Positions 8,163 to 17,395 of a DNA stretch of 43,059 nucleotides are shown one piece after another. The translations under genes were made by a program, and so were the position numbers. The stretch spans positions 1 to 43,059 of the forward strand of contig JAJXVP010000006.1 in the NCBI GenBank assembly GCA_021782055.1, in the 5' to 3' direction. Numbering within the stretch: position 1 is the stretch's first letter; each line of letters begins with the position of its first letter. The DNA is from a bacterium (GTDB lineage: Bacteria > Spirochaetota > Spirochaetia > JABEVK01). The notes under the pieces are model-generated. The model did not search any database, was not told the origin of the DNA, and saw only the letters and a list, made by a program, of their open reading frames with translations.

Positions 8163-9251
8163 TTGGCTTTTACCCTTAGTATTTACCCCTGGGTTTTTTA
8201 TTCACGTTCGGATGGAAACGGCGGCTGGCATGATACCTATGTCGAAAAACCGCATAAAACTCCGGCCGAAGAGGCGGCGTTGAGCCCCGCTCAGTGGCAG
8301 GCCCTTCTCGATCAGCGCAACTCTTTTCCAGAGCTTCCTTTGGTAAATTACACAACACAATATGGCTTAGGTTGTTTTGAAGGACTCAAGGCTTTTCCAC
8401 AACCTGACGGCAGCCTCAAACTTTTCCGCCCAGACCGAAACGGTGCCCGCATGGAACGCTCTATGATCGGCCTCAAAATGCCAGGATTTCCCATGGCCAG
8501 GTTTGTTGAAGCCAACCGGCAGGTGGTAGCCAAGAATGCAGCCTTAGGCTTTCGCCCTCAGTTCCAGAAAGAATGGGAGAAAGACAACTTTCAGAATGCC
8601 GAAGCGATCTACCTCAGGCCTTTTAGCTACTCAGAGCCCGCCATTGGGTTGGGCTTGTCGACTCACCCCTGGGTGGTTGTTGTAGCGACTCCTGTTAGCT
8701 CCTATTTCAAAGAAGGCTCCACGGCGGCAGTTACTACCGATAAAATTCGGGCCACACCCAAAGGTACTGGCTGGATCAAATGTGACGCAAACTATGTTAT
8801 TCCTACTTTGGCCAAAAAAGAAGCGGAACAGCAAGGCTACATGGAAGCTATCTTCTTAGACGCCAAGACGGGACAGTATATTGAAGAAGGGTCCTCGTGC
8901 AACTTTTTTGCTTACCTAAAAAACGGTAGCTTAGTAACCCCAGAACTTGGCGACACGATTCTTCCCGGAATCACCAGAGAAAGCATTTTGACCATTGCCG
9001 CCGACCTTGGCATTAAGACCGAAGTACGAAAACTCAGCGTTGATGAAGTCTTAGCTGAGGCGACCGAAGTCTTTGTGACAGGCACTGCCGCTGGCGTTTC
9101 GCCCCTCGAGTCCTTAACTCACCAAGGACAAAAAGCCGCCTTTTCAGGGGGCAACCACGGTGAAGTAAGCATGGCACTTTTGAAAGCACTTAAGGGCATT
9201 CAATACGGTGTTGCCGAGGACAAACACGGCTGGATGTTCAACGTCTCGTAA
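8163..9251 (+). CDS. ilvE: Branched-chain amino acid aminotransferase
   Basis: A 362-residue fold-type IV PLP enzyme that interconverts Leu, Ile and Val with their 2-oxo acids. It has the class II branched-chain aminotransferase pattern: LVNYTTQYGLGCFEGLKAF near the N-terminus, an LRPF loop (151-154), the PLP lysine K206 in GTGWIKCDANY, the YIEEGSSCNFFAYL segment and the GTAAGVSPLESL phosphate-binding region. Length matches the larger bacterial/eukaryotic type rather than the roughly 309-residue E. coli IlvE. The start is a TTG, chosen because GAGGAGG sits five bases upstream and the conserved N-terminus follows. It stands alone. The next gene is convergent, 38 bases away. Confidence 0.9.
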   Translation: MAFTLSIYPWVFYSRSDGNGGWHDTYVEKPHKTPAEEAALSPAQWQALLDQRNSFPELPLVNYTTQYGLGCFEGLKAFPQPDGSLKLFRPDRNGARMERSMIGLKMPGFPMARFVEANRQVVAKNAALGFRPQFQKEWEKDNFQNAEAIYLRPFSYSEPAIGLGLSTHPWVVVVATPVSSYFKEGSTAAVTTDKIRATPKGTGWIKCDANYVIPTLAKKEAEQQGYMEAIFLDAKTGQYIEEGSSCNFFAYLKNGSLVTPELGDTILPGITRESILTIAADLGIKTEVRKLSVDEVLAEATEVFVTGTAAGVSPLESLTHQGQKAAFSGGNHGEVSMALLKALKGIQYGVAEDKHGWMFNVS

Positions 9252-9289
9252 GTTTGCCTAACGCCGGTAGCCTGGCGCTCTCTGCGTCA

Positions 9290-11431
9290 CTATAAAGCTA
9301 AAATTGCCGCCAAGGCTGTTCGTAATTCCTTGGCGGTAAACGGTTTTGACAGACTCATTACCTTACCGTGTTTAACCAAGTCACCCAAGTCGCTTTCGGT
9401 GTAGCCAGTCGTCACAAGAACGGGCTGAGAAGGTTGGATTTCTTGAATCTTAGCCAGAGTCTGAGCACCGTTCATACCCGGCATATTCATATCAAGAATG
9501 ATAACTTCTGGTTCGTATCCAGCTCCCAAGAGATTGAGCGCTTCTTGCCCCCCGGCGGCGGCCGTGGGACGATGCCCCAAGAGCTCTAACAGCTCGATCA
9601 GGGAATCGCGGATCAACGGGTCATCGTCAACCAAAAGGACTTTGAGGGACAAATCCGCCAGAATTTCTGCCTCTTCGAGTGGCGCCTCAAAACACTGCCC
9701 GGCTTGCTCTAAAATTCGTGCCGTCGGAAAATGCATCGTCGCTGTTGTGCCTTGCCCTGGGAAGCTTTCTAAGGTCAGTTGACCCTCATGAGCCCGCATT
9801 GTACCGAAGACTTGGGGGAGGCCTAGCCCGGTTCCCTTTCCCGGTTCTTTAGTCGTAAAAAAGGGATCCATCGCGCGCGCCAAAACCTCAGAACTCATTC
9901 CCAGCCCTGTGTCTTGAATGCTCAAGTCAATCCCGTTGAGCTGACGGGTGGTGATGGTAATCGTCCCTCCCTCGGGCATTGCATCGACAGCGTTAACGCA
10001 AAGGTTCATCAGGGCATGCGTAATTGCGGCAGGGTCCACCTGCACGCAAGGCAGGTTTCCCAGGTCAAGGCTAAAGGTTATTTTTTGCAACGTGGTGTGT
10101 TTGAGCAAATCCACCACCTCTTTCACCAGATCATTGAGGTTAACTGAAACTTCGTGTTGAATTCCTTTTTGGGCAAAGTATAAAAGGTGCTGGACCACAC
10201 TGCGGCCTCGCAAGCAAGCTTGCGTCATGGTTGTTAGAGCCTGTTCTAAATGACTACCCTCGGGGGCCGGTCGTAAGGTAGCCACGGTGTTTAAAATGGC
10301 CCCCAGCACATTATTCATGTCATGGGCAACCCCTCCAGCCAAGCTACCAAGACTCTCCAGACGCTCTACCTGCGCTAAGCGCGTTTCAAGGGCACGGCGT
10401 TCCTCTTCGGCACGCCGTTGAGCGGCCGCTAGATCCCAACGGTCCAACGTCAAGGCAATATCTGCCGAGACTTCTTCTAGCAACGAAACCTCTTCGGCGC
10501 CAAAATAATTTGCCGAGGTGGCGTAGACATTGAGAGTAGCCGCCACCTTACCCCCCCTCAAAACTGGCAAGTTGGCACTGGATTGAAACTGGTGGGCTCG
10601 AGCCCGAGACGTCCAGGGTTGAAAATTCGCCAGATTTTCTAGATTATTGGCGATCACGGGACGTTTTTCACGAATAACCTCTCCCGAGGGACCTCGCCCC
10701 CACGGCGAAGAATCTGTCCGAATATCGATGCCGCGCAGGTATTCAGTGTCGCCATAGGCGGCTTGTGGCAAAATCCTTTGTGTCTGAGGGTCTTCCCTAC
10801 CAATCCAAGCCAAACGAAATTTCGCCGAAATGACAAGAATTCGGCAAATATGCTCAAGGTACTCTCGTTCACCAACCGCCTGAAGCGAAACTTGCTTGAC
10901 TTGCGATAAAGCTTCATAAAGACGCGTCATTCGCTCTAAGGCGGCCTCGTGCTGTTTCTGACCCGTGATATCTTGAATAGCACCAAGAAGGGCCCGCCCC
11001 AGCGATTTTCCGTCATCAGAAAAAATATCCTGCAGGCGCCCTTTGCCGTGAATCCAACGCTGCTCTCGCGTATCGGGTCGTACGATTTGATACTCGTAGT
11101 CGAAATCCCAAAGCCCTTTTATTACGCCTTCCACATGGAGCCTCAGAGGGTCACGAAAGCTTTCTTCCACCAAGTTGAGCCAACCCAAAAGATTTCGCGG
11201 GTAAGTTGAACCAATGCCAAACAGCCTGTCAAGAACAGGACTCGACTGCCACCGGTCTTGCTCAAGAAACCAGCAGTAGGTTCCCACTTCGGCGGCTTCT
11301 TCGGCTTCTTTGAGAAACTGATGACTAAAGCTCGAAAAAAAACGACGTTCAGCCGCTTCGCGAGTTTTAGCAAAATAAAGAGTTGCCCAGATCCTATCGC
11401 GTCGGGTATTTTTTTTTCGCGAATGGCTCAT
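9290..11431 (-). CDS. Hybrid sensor histidine kinase (PAS-GAF-HisKA-HATPase-REC)
   Basis: A 713-residue protein with no membrane helix, so a cytoplasmic sensor. Order: a PAS domain (about 45-160; YEYQIVRPDTREQRWIHGKG is a PAC-like strand), a GAF domain (about 185-330), a short coiled coil, a dimerisation helix with phospho-acceptor His370 (GGVAHDMNN), an ATPase domain (N480 in NLCVNAVDAM, DTGLGM, GKGTGLGL) and a C-terminal receiver (acid pocket VDDDP, phospho-acceptor Asp647 in ILDMNMPGMNG, Lys in SKPF). The VAHDMNN type is typical of NtrB/FixL-like kinases with internal receivers. No output-domain regulator lies beside it. The ATG lacks a ribosome binding site and is positioned for a leaderless transcript. 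It is divergent from another sensor kinase. Confidence 0.9.
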   Translation of the reverse strand: MSHSRKKNTRRDRIWATLYFAKTREAAERRFFSSFSHQFLKEAEEAAEVGTYCWFLEQDRWQSSPVLDRLFGIGSTYPRNLLGWLNLVEESFRDPLRLHVEGVIKGLWDFDYEYQIVRPDTREQRWIHGKGRLQDIFSDDGKSLGRALLGAIQDITGQKQHEAALERMTRLYEALSQVKQVSLQAVGEREYLEHICRILVISAKFRLAWIGREDPQTQRILPQAAYGDTEYLRGIDIRTDSSPWGRGPSGEVIREKRPVIANNLENLANFQPWTSRARAHQFQSSANLPVLRGGKVAATLNVYATSANYFGAEEVSLLEEVSADIALTLDRWDLAAAQRRAEEERRALETRLAQVERLESLGSLAGGVAHDMNNVLGAILNTVATLRPAPEGSHLEQALTTMTQACLRGRSVVQHLLYFAQKGIQHEVSVNLNDLVKEVVDLLKHTTLQKITFSLDLGNLPCVQVDPAAITHALMNLCVNAVDAMPEGGTITITTRQLNGIDLSIQDTGLGMSSEVLARAMDPFFTTKEPGKGTGLGLPQVFGTMRAHEGQLTLESFPGQGTTATMHFPTARILEQAGQCFEAPLEEAEILADLSLKVLLVDDDPLIRDSLIELLELLGHRPTAAAGGQEALNLLGAGYEPEVIILDMNMPGMNGAQTLAKIQEIQPSQPVLVTTGYTESDLGDLVKHGKVMSLSKPFTAKELRTALAAILAL

Positions 11432-11437
11432 ATCTTA

Positions 11438-11466
11438 ATGATAAGCAAACGTCCTGAGCTTTTCCA
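11438..11466 (-). promoter_or_regulatory. Promoter for the hybrid kinase, probably leaderless
   Basis: Read on the minus strand, TATCAT (11438-11443, 5 of 6) ends six bases before the ATG at 11431, and TGGAAA (11461-11466, 4 of 6) lies 17 bases further upstream. No Shine-Dalgarno site is present. Confidence 0.45.
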
Positions 11467-11476
11467 CCAAATTTGG

Positions 11477-11505
11477 TTGCCAGAGCCGTGGATTCCCCTC
11501 ATAAT
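11477..11505 (+). promoter_or_regulatory. Promoter for the GAF kinase, probably leaderless
   Basis: TTGCCA (11477-11482, 5 of 6), a 17-base spacer and CATAAT (11500-11505, 5 of 6), with the -10 ending six bases before the ATG at 11512. It lies back to back with the divergent kinase promoter, so one regulator could control both. Confidence 0.55.
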
Positions 11506-11511
11506 AGCCTC

Positions 11512-12714
11512 ATGCAAGTGGCCCCCCTTCCCGCCAATGAAGAGGAACGACTAAACGCGTTACAGTCCTATGAAATTCTCGACACGGATTTCGAAAAGGA
11601 TTACGACGACCTATGCCGCATGGCGTCGCTAGTTTGCGGTTGTCCCATCACGCTGATTTCGTTAATTGATCAAGACCGTCAGTGGTTCAAAGCCGCCGTG
11701 GGCCTCGAGGTTCGCGAGACTTCTCGAGATATAGCCTTCTGCTCGCATGCTATTCTGCAAAACCAGCTTTTTGTTGTTCCTGATGCCCTGAACGACCCCC
11801 GCTTTGCCGACAACCCACTTGTAACACAAGACCCCCAGATTCGTTTCTACGCCGGACAGCCGTTAATTACTTCAGACGGCTATGCCTTGGGCACCCTGTG
11901 CGCCATAGACCGGGTGCCCCGAGAGCTCACCGACGACCAGAAAGAAGCCTTGCGTATTCTAGCGAAGCAAGTAACAACCAACCTTGAACTTCGCTTGGCC
12001 AATCAACGGTGGCGGCAGCTCAACGAAGAAAAAGATCATTTACTGACTGTTGTCGCCCACGATTTGCGTTCACCATTTTCTGGTATTCTGGGATTGTTGA
12101 GCCTCTTGGCGGCAGATATTTCCCAATTCAGCCGCAGTGACCTTCAGAGCACCTTGAAGTCTGTTTCCCGATCCGCTCACCAGGTTTATCACCTCGTCGA
12201 AAGTCTTTTAGAATGGGCGCTGATTAAAGGTGGTTCCATCAGTTTTACCCCCGAAACACTCAACCTAGACGCGTTAGCTCGTGAAGCAGCAGCGCCCCTC
12301 GAAGCGGCGATTCAGGCCAAGGGGCAAAACTTGGTGTTCGACTTACCTCCCCTGCCGTTGGTGGGCGACCGGCGCATGCTTTTGGCCGCCATTCGCAACT
12401 TGCTTTCGAACGCCGCAAAGTTTACTCCCACAGGAGGGCACATTCTTGTGGGGGGGCGTCAGGTGGTAACCGGGGTGTGTCTTTTTGTCAAAGATGAAGG
12501 TAAGGGGTTTTCCCCCTCCGTTCTGGCGGAACTTAATCAGACAAGCCAACGGAAACTCGTTTCAAGCCACCAAGGAACCAACGGTGAAAGCGGCTCGGGC
12601 TTGGGTTTAACCCTCGTCAGAGAATACGCTGTCCGCCATGGGGGTCGGCTAGAAGTCACCAATAACCCCGAAGGCGGCAGCACAGTCTCATTGTTCCTCG
12701 CAAACAGCCCTTAG
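11512..12714 (+). CDS. GAF-domain sensor histidine kinase
   Basis: A 400-residue soluble kinase. Residues about 8-165 are a GAF domain of the common bacterial kind found ahead of kinases and cyclases (EERLNALQSYEILDT, QWFKAAVGL, FYAGQPLITSDGYALGTLC). The kinase core has phospho-acceptor His183 (VVAHDLRSP), an N-box NLLSNAAKFTPTGG, KDEGKGF and GSGLGLTLVREY. No receiver is attached and no response regulator is adjacent, so its partner is unknown. It may signal through the receiver of the neighbouring hybrid kinase. The ATG at 11512 is preferred over a TTG at 11473, because the promoter places the transcript start there and the GAF domain begins directly after. It overlaps the lpdA 3' end by 4 bases. 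Confidence 0.85.
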   Translation: MQVAPLPANEEERLNALQSYEILDTDFEKDYDDLCRMASLVCGCPITLISLIDQDRQWFKAAVGLEVRETSRDIAFCSHAILQNQLFVVPDALNDPRFADNPLVTQDPQIRFYAGQPLITSDGYALGTLCAIDRVPRELTDDQKEALRILAKQVTTNLELRLANQRWRQLNEEKDHLLTVVAHDLRSPFSGILGLLSLLAADISQFSRSDLQSTLKSVSRSAHQVYHLVESLLEWALIKGGSISFTPETLNLDALAREAAAPLEAAIQAKGQNLVFDLPPLPLVGDRRMLLAAIRNLLSNAAKFTPTGGHILVGGRQVVTGVCLFVKDEGKGFSPSVLAELNQTSQRKLVSSHQGTNGESGSGLGLTLVREYAVRHGGRLEVTNNPEGGSTVSLFLANSP

Positions 12715-14114
12715 ATGTGAATCGCCCAGCCCTCGACCCCGCGAGCCGCTTCCATAACGCTTTCAGAAATTGTCGGGTGAGCATGAACCATAGTAGCGAT
12801 ATCTTCGGGGAGGAGTTCCGCCTTCTTCGCTAAAAGCAATTCGTGCAGGATTTCTGTGGCGTTGTAACCAGCAACGTGAGCGCCAAGGATCTCGTGGGTC
12901 TTGGGGTCAAACAGAACCTTTACCAAGCCATCGGGCCGCTCAATCGCACTCGCCTTTCCGTTCCCATTGTACGGAAAGCTGTAAGACTTATAGGCAAGGC
13001 CCTTTTCTTTGGCTTTATCCTCGGCCCAACCAAAGCTAGCGATTTGTGGTTCGCAGTAGGTCGCCCCCGGAATAAGATTGGCATCAAGCTTTTTCTCGTG
13101 AGGAGCCTTACCTTTGCCCAGAAGGCTGGCAATGTATTCAACGGCAATTTCGCCTTCTTTACTGGCAACATGGGCCAAAAGGGGGCTGGGGACAATATCC
13201 CCGATGGCGAACACCGATGGTACTGAGGTCTGATAGAAATCTTTGACCGTGACAAAACCCCGATCAAGAGCCACCCCAAGCTTATCGAGCCCCAGGTTGT
13301 CAGTATTAGGGACACGCCCTACTGCCACCAGCAGTTTTTCGGCTTTGAGGTTTTCTTTTTTTCCGGCACGTTCGACTTCTACTTCCACGCCAGTAGCCGA
13401 AGTTTTTAGCGTTAAGGCTTTGGTCGCCGTCAGGAACTTCACTCCGCGTTTCACAAAAGCTTTTTCGACGACAGCGGCGGTGTCAGGGTCTTCAACAGGA
13501 AGAATCCTGGGCAACATTTCGATGACGGTGACTTCGACTCCGAACGTGCTCATCACAAAGGCAAACTCCATTCCAATCGCCCCTGAACCCAGAATCAAAA
13601 GACTTTTCGGCAAACTTTGCAGACTCAGGATACCGGTACTCGAAAGGACTGTCTTTTCATCAAACTCAAACCCAGGGATCTGTCGGGGACGAGAGCCAGT
13701 CGCTAAAACAATATAAGCGGCAGTCACTTTTTTTCCATCAACTGTCGCTTCATGAGGCCCTGTTAAGGTGGCTGTGCCAGAAATCACTTCCACTTTGTTT
13801 TTTTTCATAAGGAACTGCACGCCCTTACCCGAGCGGTCTGCCGCTTCTCGCGACTTTTGATAAGCTTTGGCGTAGTCTAAACCCGAGGCGTCCACTTTAA
13901 CGCCCAAGTTCTGCAAAGCGGGGATTGCGTGAAAATATTCCGCTTGATTGATCAGCGCCTTTGAAGGAATACACCCCCAATTGCCACAAACACCACCAAG
14001 CTTGTCCTTTTCGACTACAGCGACTTTTAACCCGAGCTGGGACGCTCGCACCGCCGCCACATAGCCCCCGGGCCCGCCTCCTATAATGACAACGTCATAG
14101 GCATATTCCGCCAT
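12711..14114 (-). CDS. lpdA: Dihydrolipoamide dehydrogenase (E3)
   Basis: A 467-residue E3 flavoprotein that reoxidises dihydrolipoyl groups and reduces NAD+. It has the N-terminal FAD motif IGGGPGGYVAA, the redox pair C43 and C48 in GGVCGNWGCIPSKAL, a second Rossmann motif LGSGAIGMEFA, FAIGDIV near the second FAD contact and the C-terminal active-site His-Glu of VHAHPTISE. Length is normal. It is the last gene of the lplA-pdh operon, 48 bases after pdhC, with its own GAGGAG site. It may also serve other 2-oxo-acid complexes or glycine cleavage; none is encoded here. Confidence 0.95.
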   Translation of the reverse strand: MAEYAYDVVIIGGGPGGYVAAVRASQLGLKVAVVEKDKLGGVCGNWGCIPSKALINQAEYFHAIPALQNLGVKVDASGLDYAKAYQKSREAADRSGKGVQFLMKKNKVEVISGTATLTGPHEATVDGKKVTAAYIVLATGSRPRQIPGFEFDEKTVLSSTGILSLQSLPKSLLILGSGAIGMEFAFVMSTFGVEVTVIEMLPRILPVEDPDTAAVVEKAFVKRGVKFLTATKALTLKTSATGVEVEVERAGKKENLKAEKLLVAVGRVPNTDNLGLDKLGVALDRGFVTVKDFYQTSVPSVFAIGDIVPSPLLAHVASKEGEIAVEYIASLLGKGKAPHEKKLDANLIPGATYCEPQIASFGWAEDKAKEKGLAYKSYSFPYNGNGKASAIERPDGLVKVLFDPKTHEILGAHVAGYNATEILHELLLAKKAELLPEDIATMVHAHPTISESVMEAARGVEGWAIHI

Positions 14115-14162
14115 TTTTATCTCCTCGTAAAATTTCCCCAGGCATAACTGCCTACGGAAGGC

Positions 14163-15398
14163 CTATAAAAGAACCCGATAAGGGTCTTCGACCATTCCTT
14201 TAAACTCTGTCAAAAAGGCCGCACCGACAGCACCGTCAATCACTCGATGGTCACAAGACAAGGTAACTTTCATGATCTTCTTGATCACAATGCTATCATC
14301 ATCCGCAACCACAGGGGTCTTTACGGTAGCGCCTAAGGCTAAAATGGCCGCGCCAGGGGGGTTGATAATTGCCGTAAATTCTTCGATGCCAAAGCTACCC
14401 AGGTTGCTGATCGTAAAGGTCGCACCAGAGTAATCATCCGGTTTGAGCTGATTATTGCGAGCGCGGTCGATCAAATCGCGCAACTCGGTTTCGATTTGTA
14501 AAACGCCCTTGGACCCACAATCGCGGACAACAGGGGTAATCAGACCGTCGGGTTGGGCCACGGCGATAGCTATGTCTACTGACGCATGGTTCTGAATATA
14601 ATCACCTTCCCAACTGGCATTCAAAGCTTGATGCCGTTTTAAAGCTTCAGCTAAGAATTTGATCAGGAACGCGTTCAAACCCAGTTTGTCCTTACGTTTT
14701 TCATTGAGCTTTTCACGCGCCGCCAAAAGTCCATCCATTTCAATGCCCAGCGTCAAGAAAAAGTGAGGGGCAGTGAACAGGCTTTCGCTGAGACGTTTGG
14801 CTATCGTTCCTCGCTTACGGCTAACGGGGATGCGCTCATTATTGAGCGGCGATGAAGCGGGAACACTGGTTTTAACCGAAACGGCTGGCGTATAGCCTTC
14901 AACATCAGCCTTGACCACGCGTCCTCCTGGACCACTGCCCGGGATTTCGGCAACATTCAGACCTTTTTCGGCCGCAATCCGGCGAGCCAACGGCGAACTT
15001 TTGGTTCGACCGTTTGCCGACGCATCGGCGTTCGACTCGGCCGGAGCGGCGGCCGACCCAGCTGTTCCCCCTGGCGTTGAAGCGGAACCCGTGCCCGGCA
15101 TTGGTGCCGCTGGTGTTGCACTGGGAGCTGACTCGGCAATCAACGGTGCGGGGTCTTCTCCCGCTTCGCCAATAACGGCAATCGTATCACCAACCTTCGC
15201 ACTCGCACCGACGTCCTTAACAATCGCTAAAAGTACACCTTCTTGCGACGAAACGTACTCCATGCTGGCTTTGTCAGTTTCAACGTCGCAGAGAATGTCA
15301 TCCATTTTAACAGCATCACCGACTTTTTTTCGCCATTTAAGAATCGCGCCTTCCTCCATAGTTGGACTCAAGGCAATCATAAAAACTTTCTCGGCCAT
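14163..15398 (-). CDS. pdhC: Pyruvate dehydrogenase E2, dihydrolipoamide acetyltransferase
   Basis: A 411-residue E2 core. One lipoyl domain (1-78) has the lipoylation site K43 in DVETDKASM. A long Ala/Pro/Ser/Gly-rich swinging linker follows. A peripheral-subunit-binding domain comes next (about 130-170; SSPLARRIAAEKGLNVAEI, GSGPGGRVVKADVE). The C-terminal acyltransferase domain ends with the catalytic CDHRVIDGAVGAAF. It moves the acetyl group from E1 to CoA. The operon ligase LplA probably lipoylates K43. It lies 3 bases after pdhB with a GGAG site, so translation is likely coupled. The single lipoyl domain is normal for a heterotetrameric-E1 complex. Confidence 0.95.
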   Translation of the reverse strand: MAEKVFMIALSPTMEEGAILKWRKKVGDAVKMDDILCDVETDKASMEYVSSQEGVLLAIVKDVGASAKVGDTIAVIGEAGEDPAPLIAESAPSATPAAPMPGTGSASTPGGTAGSAAAPAESNADASANGRTKSSPLARRIAAEKGLNVAEIPGSGPGGRVVKADVEGYTPAVSVKTSVPASSPLNNERIPVSRKRGTIAKRLSESLFTAPHFFLTLGIEMDGLLAAREKLNEKRKDKLGLNAFLIKFLAEALKRHQALNASWEGDYIQNHASVDIAIAVAQPDGLITPVVRDCGSKGVLQIETELRDLIDRARNNQLKPDDYSGATFTISNLGSFGIEEFTAIINPPGAAILALGATVKTPVVADDDSIVIKKIMKVTLSCDHRVIDGAVGAAFLTEFKGMVEDPYRVLL

Positions 15399-15401
15399 CA
15401 G

Positions 15402-16382
15402 TTAACTCCGGTACAGCGCACGTTTGACAGCGCTGGAAATTTTGGCAACCGTGGGCTGAACCTCAAGTTCAAGCTTGTGGTTGTAAGGCATAGGAACATC
15501 CTCGCCGGCAACCAGCTCGACGGGTGCATCCAGATCGTCAAAACAATCTTTTTGAATAACCGATTGAACCCAGCTTCCTACCGAACACTGGGGCCAGGCT
15601 TCATCAACCACAATACAGCGATTGGTTTTGCGGACACTGGCATAAATCGTCTCGTGATCTAAGGGCCTAAGAGAACGAAGATCAACAACTTCGGCGTCAA
15701 TGCCTTCTTTGGCCAAGGCCTCGGCGGCTTCTAGACACATTAAGACGGGCTTGGAAAAGCTAACAATGGTGACATCTTTTCCCGGACGCTTGATGTCCGC
15801 ACTGCCAAAGGGAATGAGGTATTCTTCTTCGGGGACCTCACCCTTATGGCCATAAGTCATTTCACTTTCTAAGAAAATGACCGGATTATTGTCACGAATA
15901 GCTGACTTCAGCAAACCCTTGGCATCGTACGGGGTAGCGGGGGCTACAACTTTAAAACCTGGTACGTGGACAAAATAGGACGCAAAGCTCTGACTGTGCT
16001 GACTTGATAGGTATTCGGCAGGGCCATTCGGTCCCCGAATAACCAAAGGAACCTGGAACTGTCCGCCTGACATGTAGCGGTACTTTGTGGCATTGTTGAT
16101 CAGCTGGTCAATGGCCAAAAGGCCGAACTGAATCGTCATCCACTCGACCACGGGGCGGATACCGCCAAAAGCAGCGCCCACTCCCAAACCAGTAAAGCCC
16201 AGCTCGGTAATCGGGGTATCAAGTACTCTATCCGGACCGTACTTATCGAGAAGTCCTTTTGTAACTTTGTAAGCGCCGTCATACTGCGCCACTTCTTCAC
16301 CCATAATGACGACATTCGGGTCGCGTGCCATTTCTTCGTCGAGAGCCTGCCGGAGCGCCTCTCGTATGGTAATTATGGCCAT
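15402..16382 (-). CDS. pdhB: Pyruvate dehydrogenase E1 component, beta subunit
   Basis: A 326-residue E1-beta, full length. It opens with MAIITIREALRQALDEEM and has the family landmarks VIMGEEVAQYDGAYKVTKGL, LDTPITELGFTGLGVGAA, RGPNGPAEYLSSQHSQS and VVDEAWPQCSVGSW. With PdhA it forms the alpha2-beta2 thiamine-diphosphate enzyme that decarboxylates pyruvate and acetylates the E2 lipoyl group. AAGGAG precedes the ATG. It lies 30 bases after pdhA. The other branched-chain 2-oxo-acid E1-beta is the only close alternative; the gene order supports PDH. Confidence 0.93.
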   Translation of the reverse strand: MAIITIREALRQALDEEMARDPNVVIMGEEVAQYDGAYKVTKGLLDKYGPDRVLDTPITELGFTGLGVGAAFGGIRPVVEWMTIQFGLLAIDQLINNATKYRYMSGGQFQVPLVIRGPNGPAEYLSSQHSQSFASYFVHVPGFKVVAPATPYDAKGLLKSAIRDNNPVIFLESEMTYGHKGEVPEEEYLIPFGSADIKRPGKDVTIVSFSKPVLMCLEAAEALAKEGIDAEVVDLRSLRPLDHETIYASVRKTNRCIVVDEAWPQCSVGSWVQSVIQKDCFDDLDAPVELVAGEDVPMPYNHKLELEVQPTVAKISSAVKRALYRS

Positions 16383-16412
16383 GTTTTCTCCTTGCTCATG
16401 AGGTGTCTCGGA

Positions 16413-17387
16413 TTAGGCGTAAAGACCTGCGTAGATTTCATCCTTAGGCGGTTCTGGACTGTTTTCGGCGAACTCAACTGCCTGTGCCACGATTTCTTTG
16501 GCCTTTTTGTCGATTTCTTTATATTCCTCGTCAGTGAGGAATCCCGCTTCTTCCATGCGTTTTTTAAGCAGGAGTATAGGGTCCTGTTGGAGGTAGGCCT
16601 CAGTTTCTTCTTTGGTTCGGTACTTGGCCGGGTCAGACATCGAATGCCCTTTGTACCGATAGGTTTTGATTTCTAAAAAGGACGGCTGATTTTGGGTGCG
16701 CGCCAGCTCCATCGCGGCCTTAACCTCTTCATAAACGGCAATTACATCCATGCCGTCTACCATTTTTGAGGGAATTCCGTAGGCCTGCCCCTTCACATAC
16801 AAGTCTTGGACAGAGCTGGCTCGTCCCACTGCAGTCCCCATGCCGTATTGGTTATTCTCACAGATAAAGACTACCGGGAGTTTCCACAAAGCCGCGAGGT
16901 TCATCGCTTCGTGAAAGGCCCCCTGATGAATGGCACCGTCTCCAAAGTAACAGACGGTCGCGCCACCGGTTTTTTTATACTTTTGTGCAAAGGCCGAGCC
17001 CGTTGCTAAAGGAATTTGTCCGCCCACAATGCCGTTGCCTCCCCACATGCCTTTTTCGTAGTCAAACATGTGCATGGAGCCGCCTTTCCCCTTGGAAACA
17101 CCAGTAGCTTTGCCGTACAACTCGGCCATAATCCGGTTTGGTTCCATCCCCAGCGAAAGCGCATGGCCGTGGTCACGATAACCGGTCAGTAGAATATCAG
17201 TTCCGCGGATCATGGCACGGGCCGCGCCGGAACAAACCGCTTCTTGACCGTTGTAGAGGTGACAAAAACCTCCAATTTTTTTTAGACCGTACATTTGTCC
17301 GGCCTTTTCCTCGAAACGGCGGATGAGCACCATCTCTTCGAGCATAGGGCGCAAAAACGCCTTATCGTATGATTTCAGGGGTCGCAC
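16413..17387 (-). CDS. pdhA: Pyruvate dehydrogenase E1 component, alpha subunit
   Basis: A 324-residue E1-alpha. It carries the thiamine-diphosphate/Mg motif GDGAIHQGAFHEAMNLAALW...ENN and the phosphorylation-loop region YRYKGHSMSDPAKYR. GFCHLYNGQEA and GYRDHGHAL are typical of the PdhA rather than the BkdA family. The start is GTG, with AGGAGG five bases upstream. It lies 8 bases after the flavin split-barrel gene and 30 before pdhB. It works in the cytoplasm to feed acetyl-CoA to the cell. Confidence 0.95.
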   Translation of the reverse strand: MRPLKSYDKAFLRPMLEEMVLIRRFEEKAGQMYGLKKIGGFCHLYNGQEAVCSGAARAMIRGTDILLTGYRDHGHALSLGMEPNRIMAELYGKATGVSKGKGGSMHMFDYEKGMWGGNGIVGGQIPLATGSAFAQKYKKTGGATVCYFGDGAIHQGAFHEAMNLAALWKLPVVFICENNQYGMGTAVGRASSVQDLYVKGQAYGIPSKMVDGMDVIAVYEEVKAAMELARTQNQPSFLEIKTYRYKGHSMSDPAKYRTKEETEAYLQQDPILLLKKRMEEAGFLTDEEYKEIDKKAKEIVAQAVEFAENSPEPPKDEIYAGLYA

Positions 17388-17395
17388 AATGCCTC

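Noticed and set aside
12843..13716. Long plus-strand open frames opposite lpdA
   Set aside because: They are antisense shadows of lpdA with low-complexity Ser/Thr/Pro content and no start signals.
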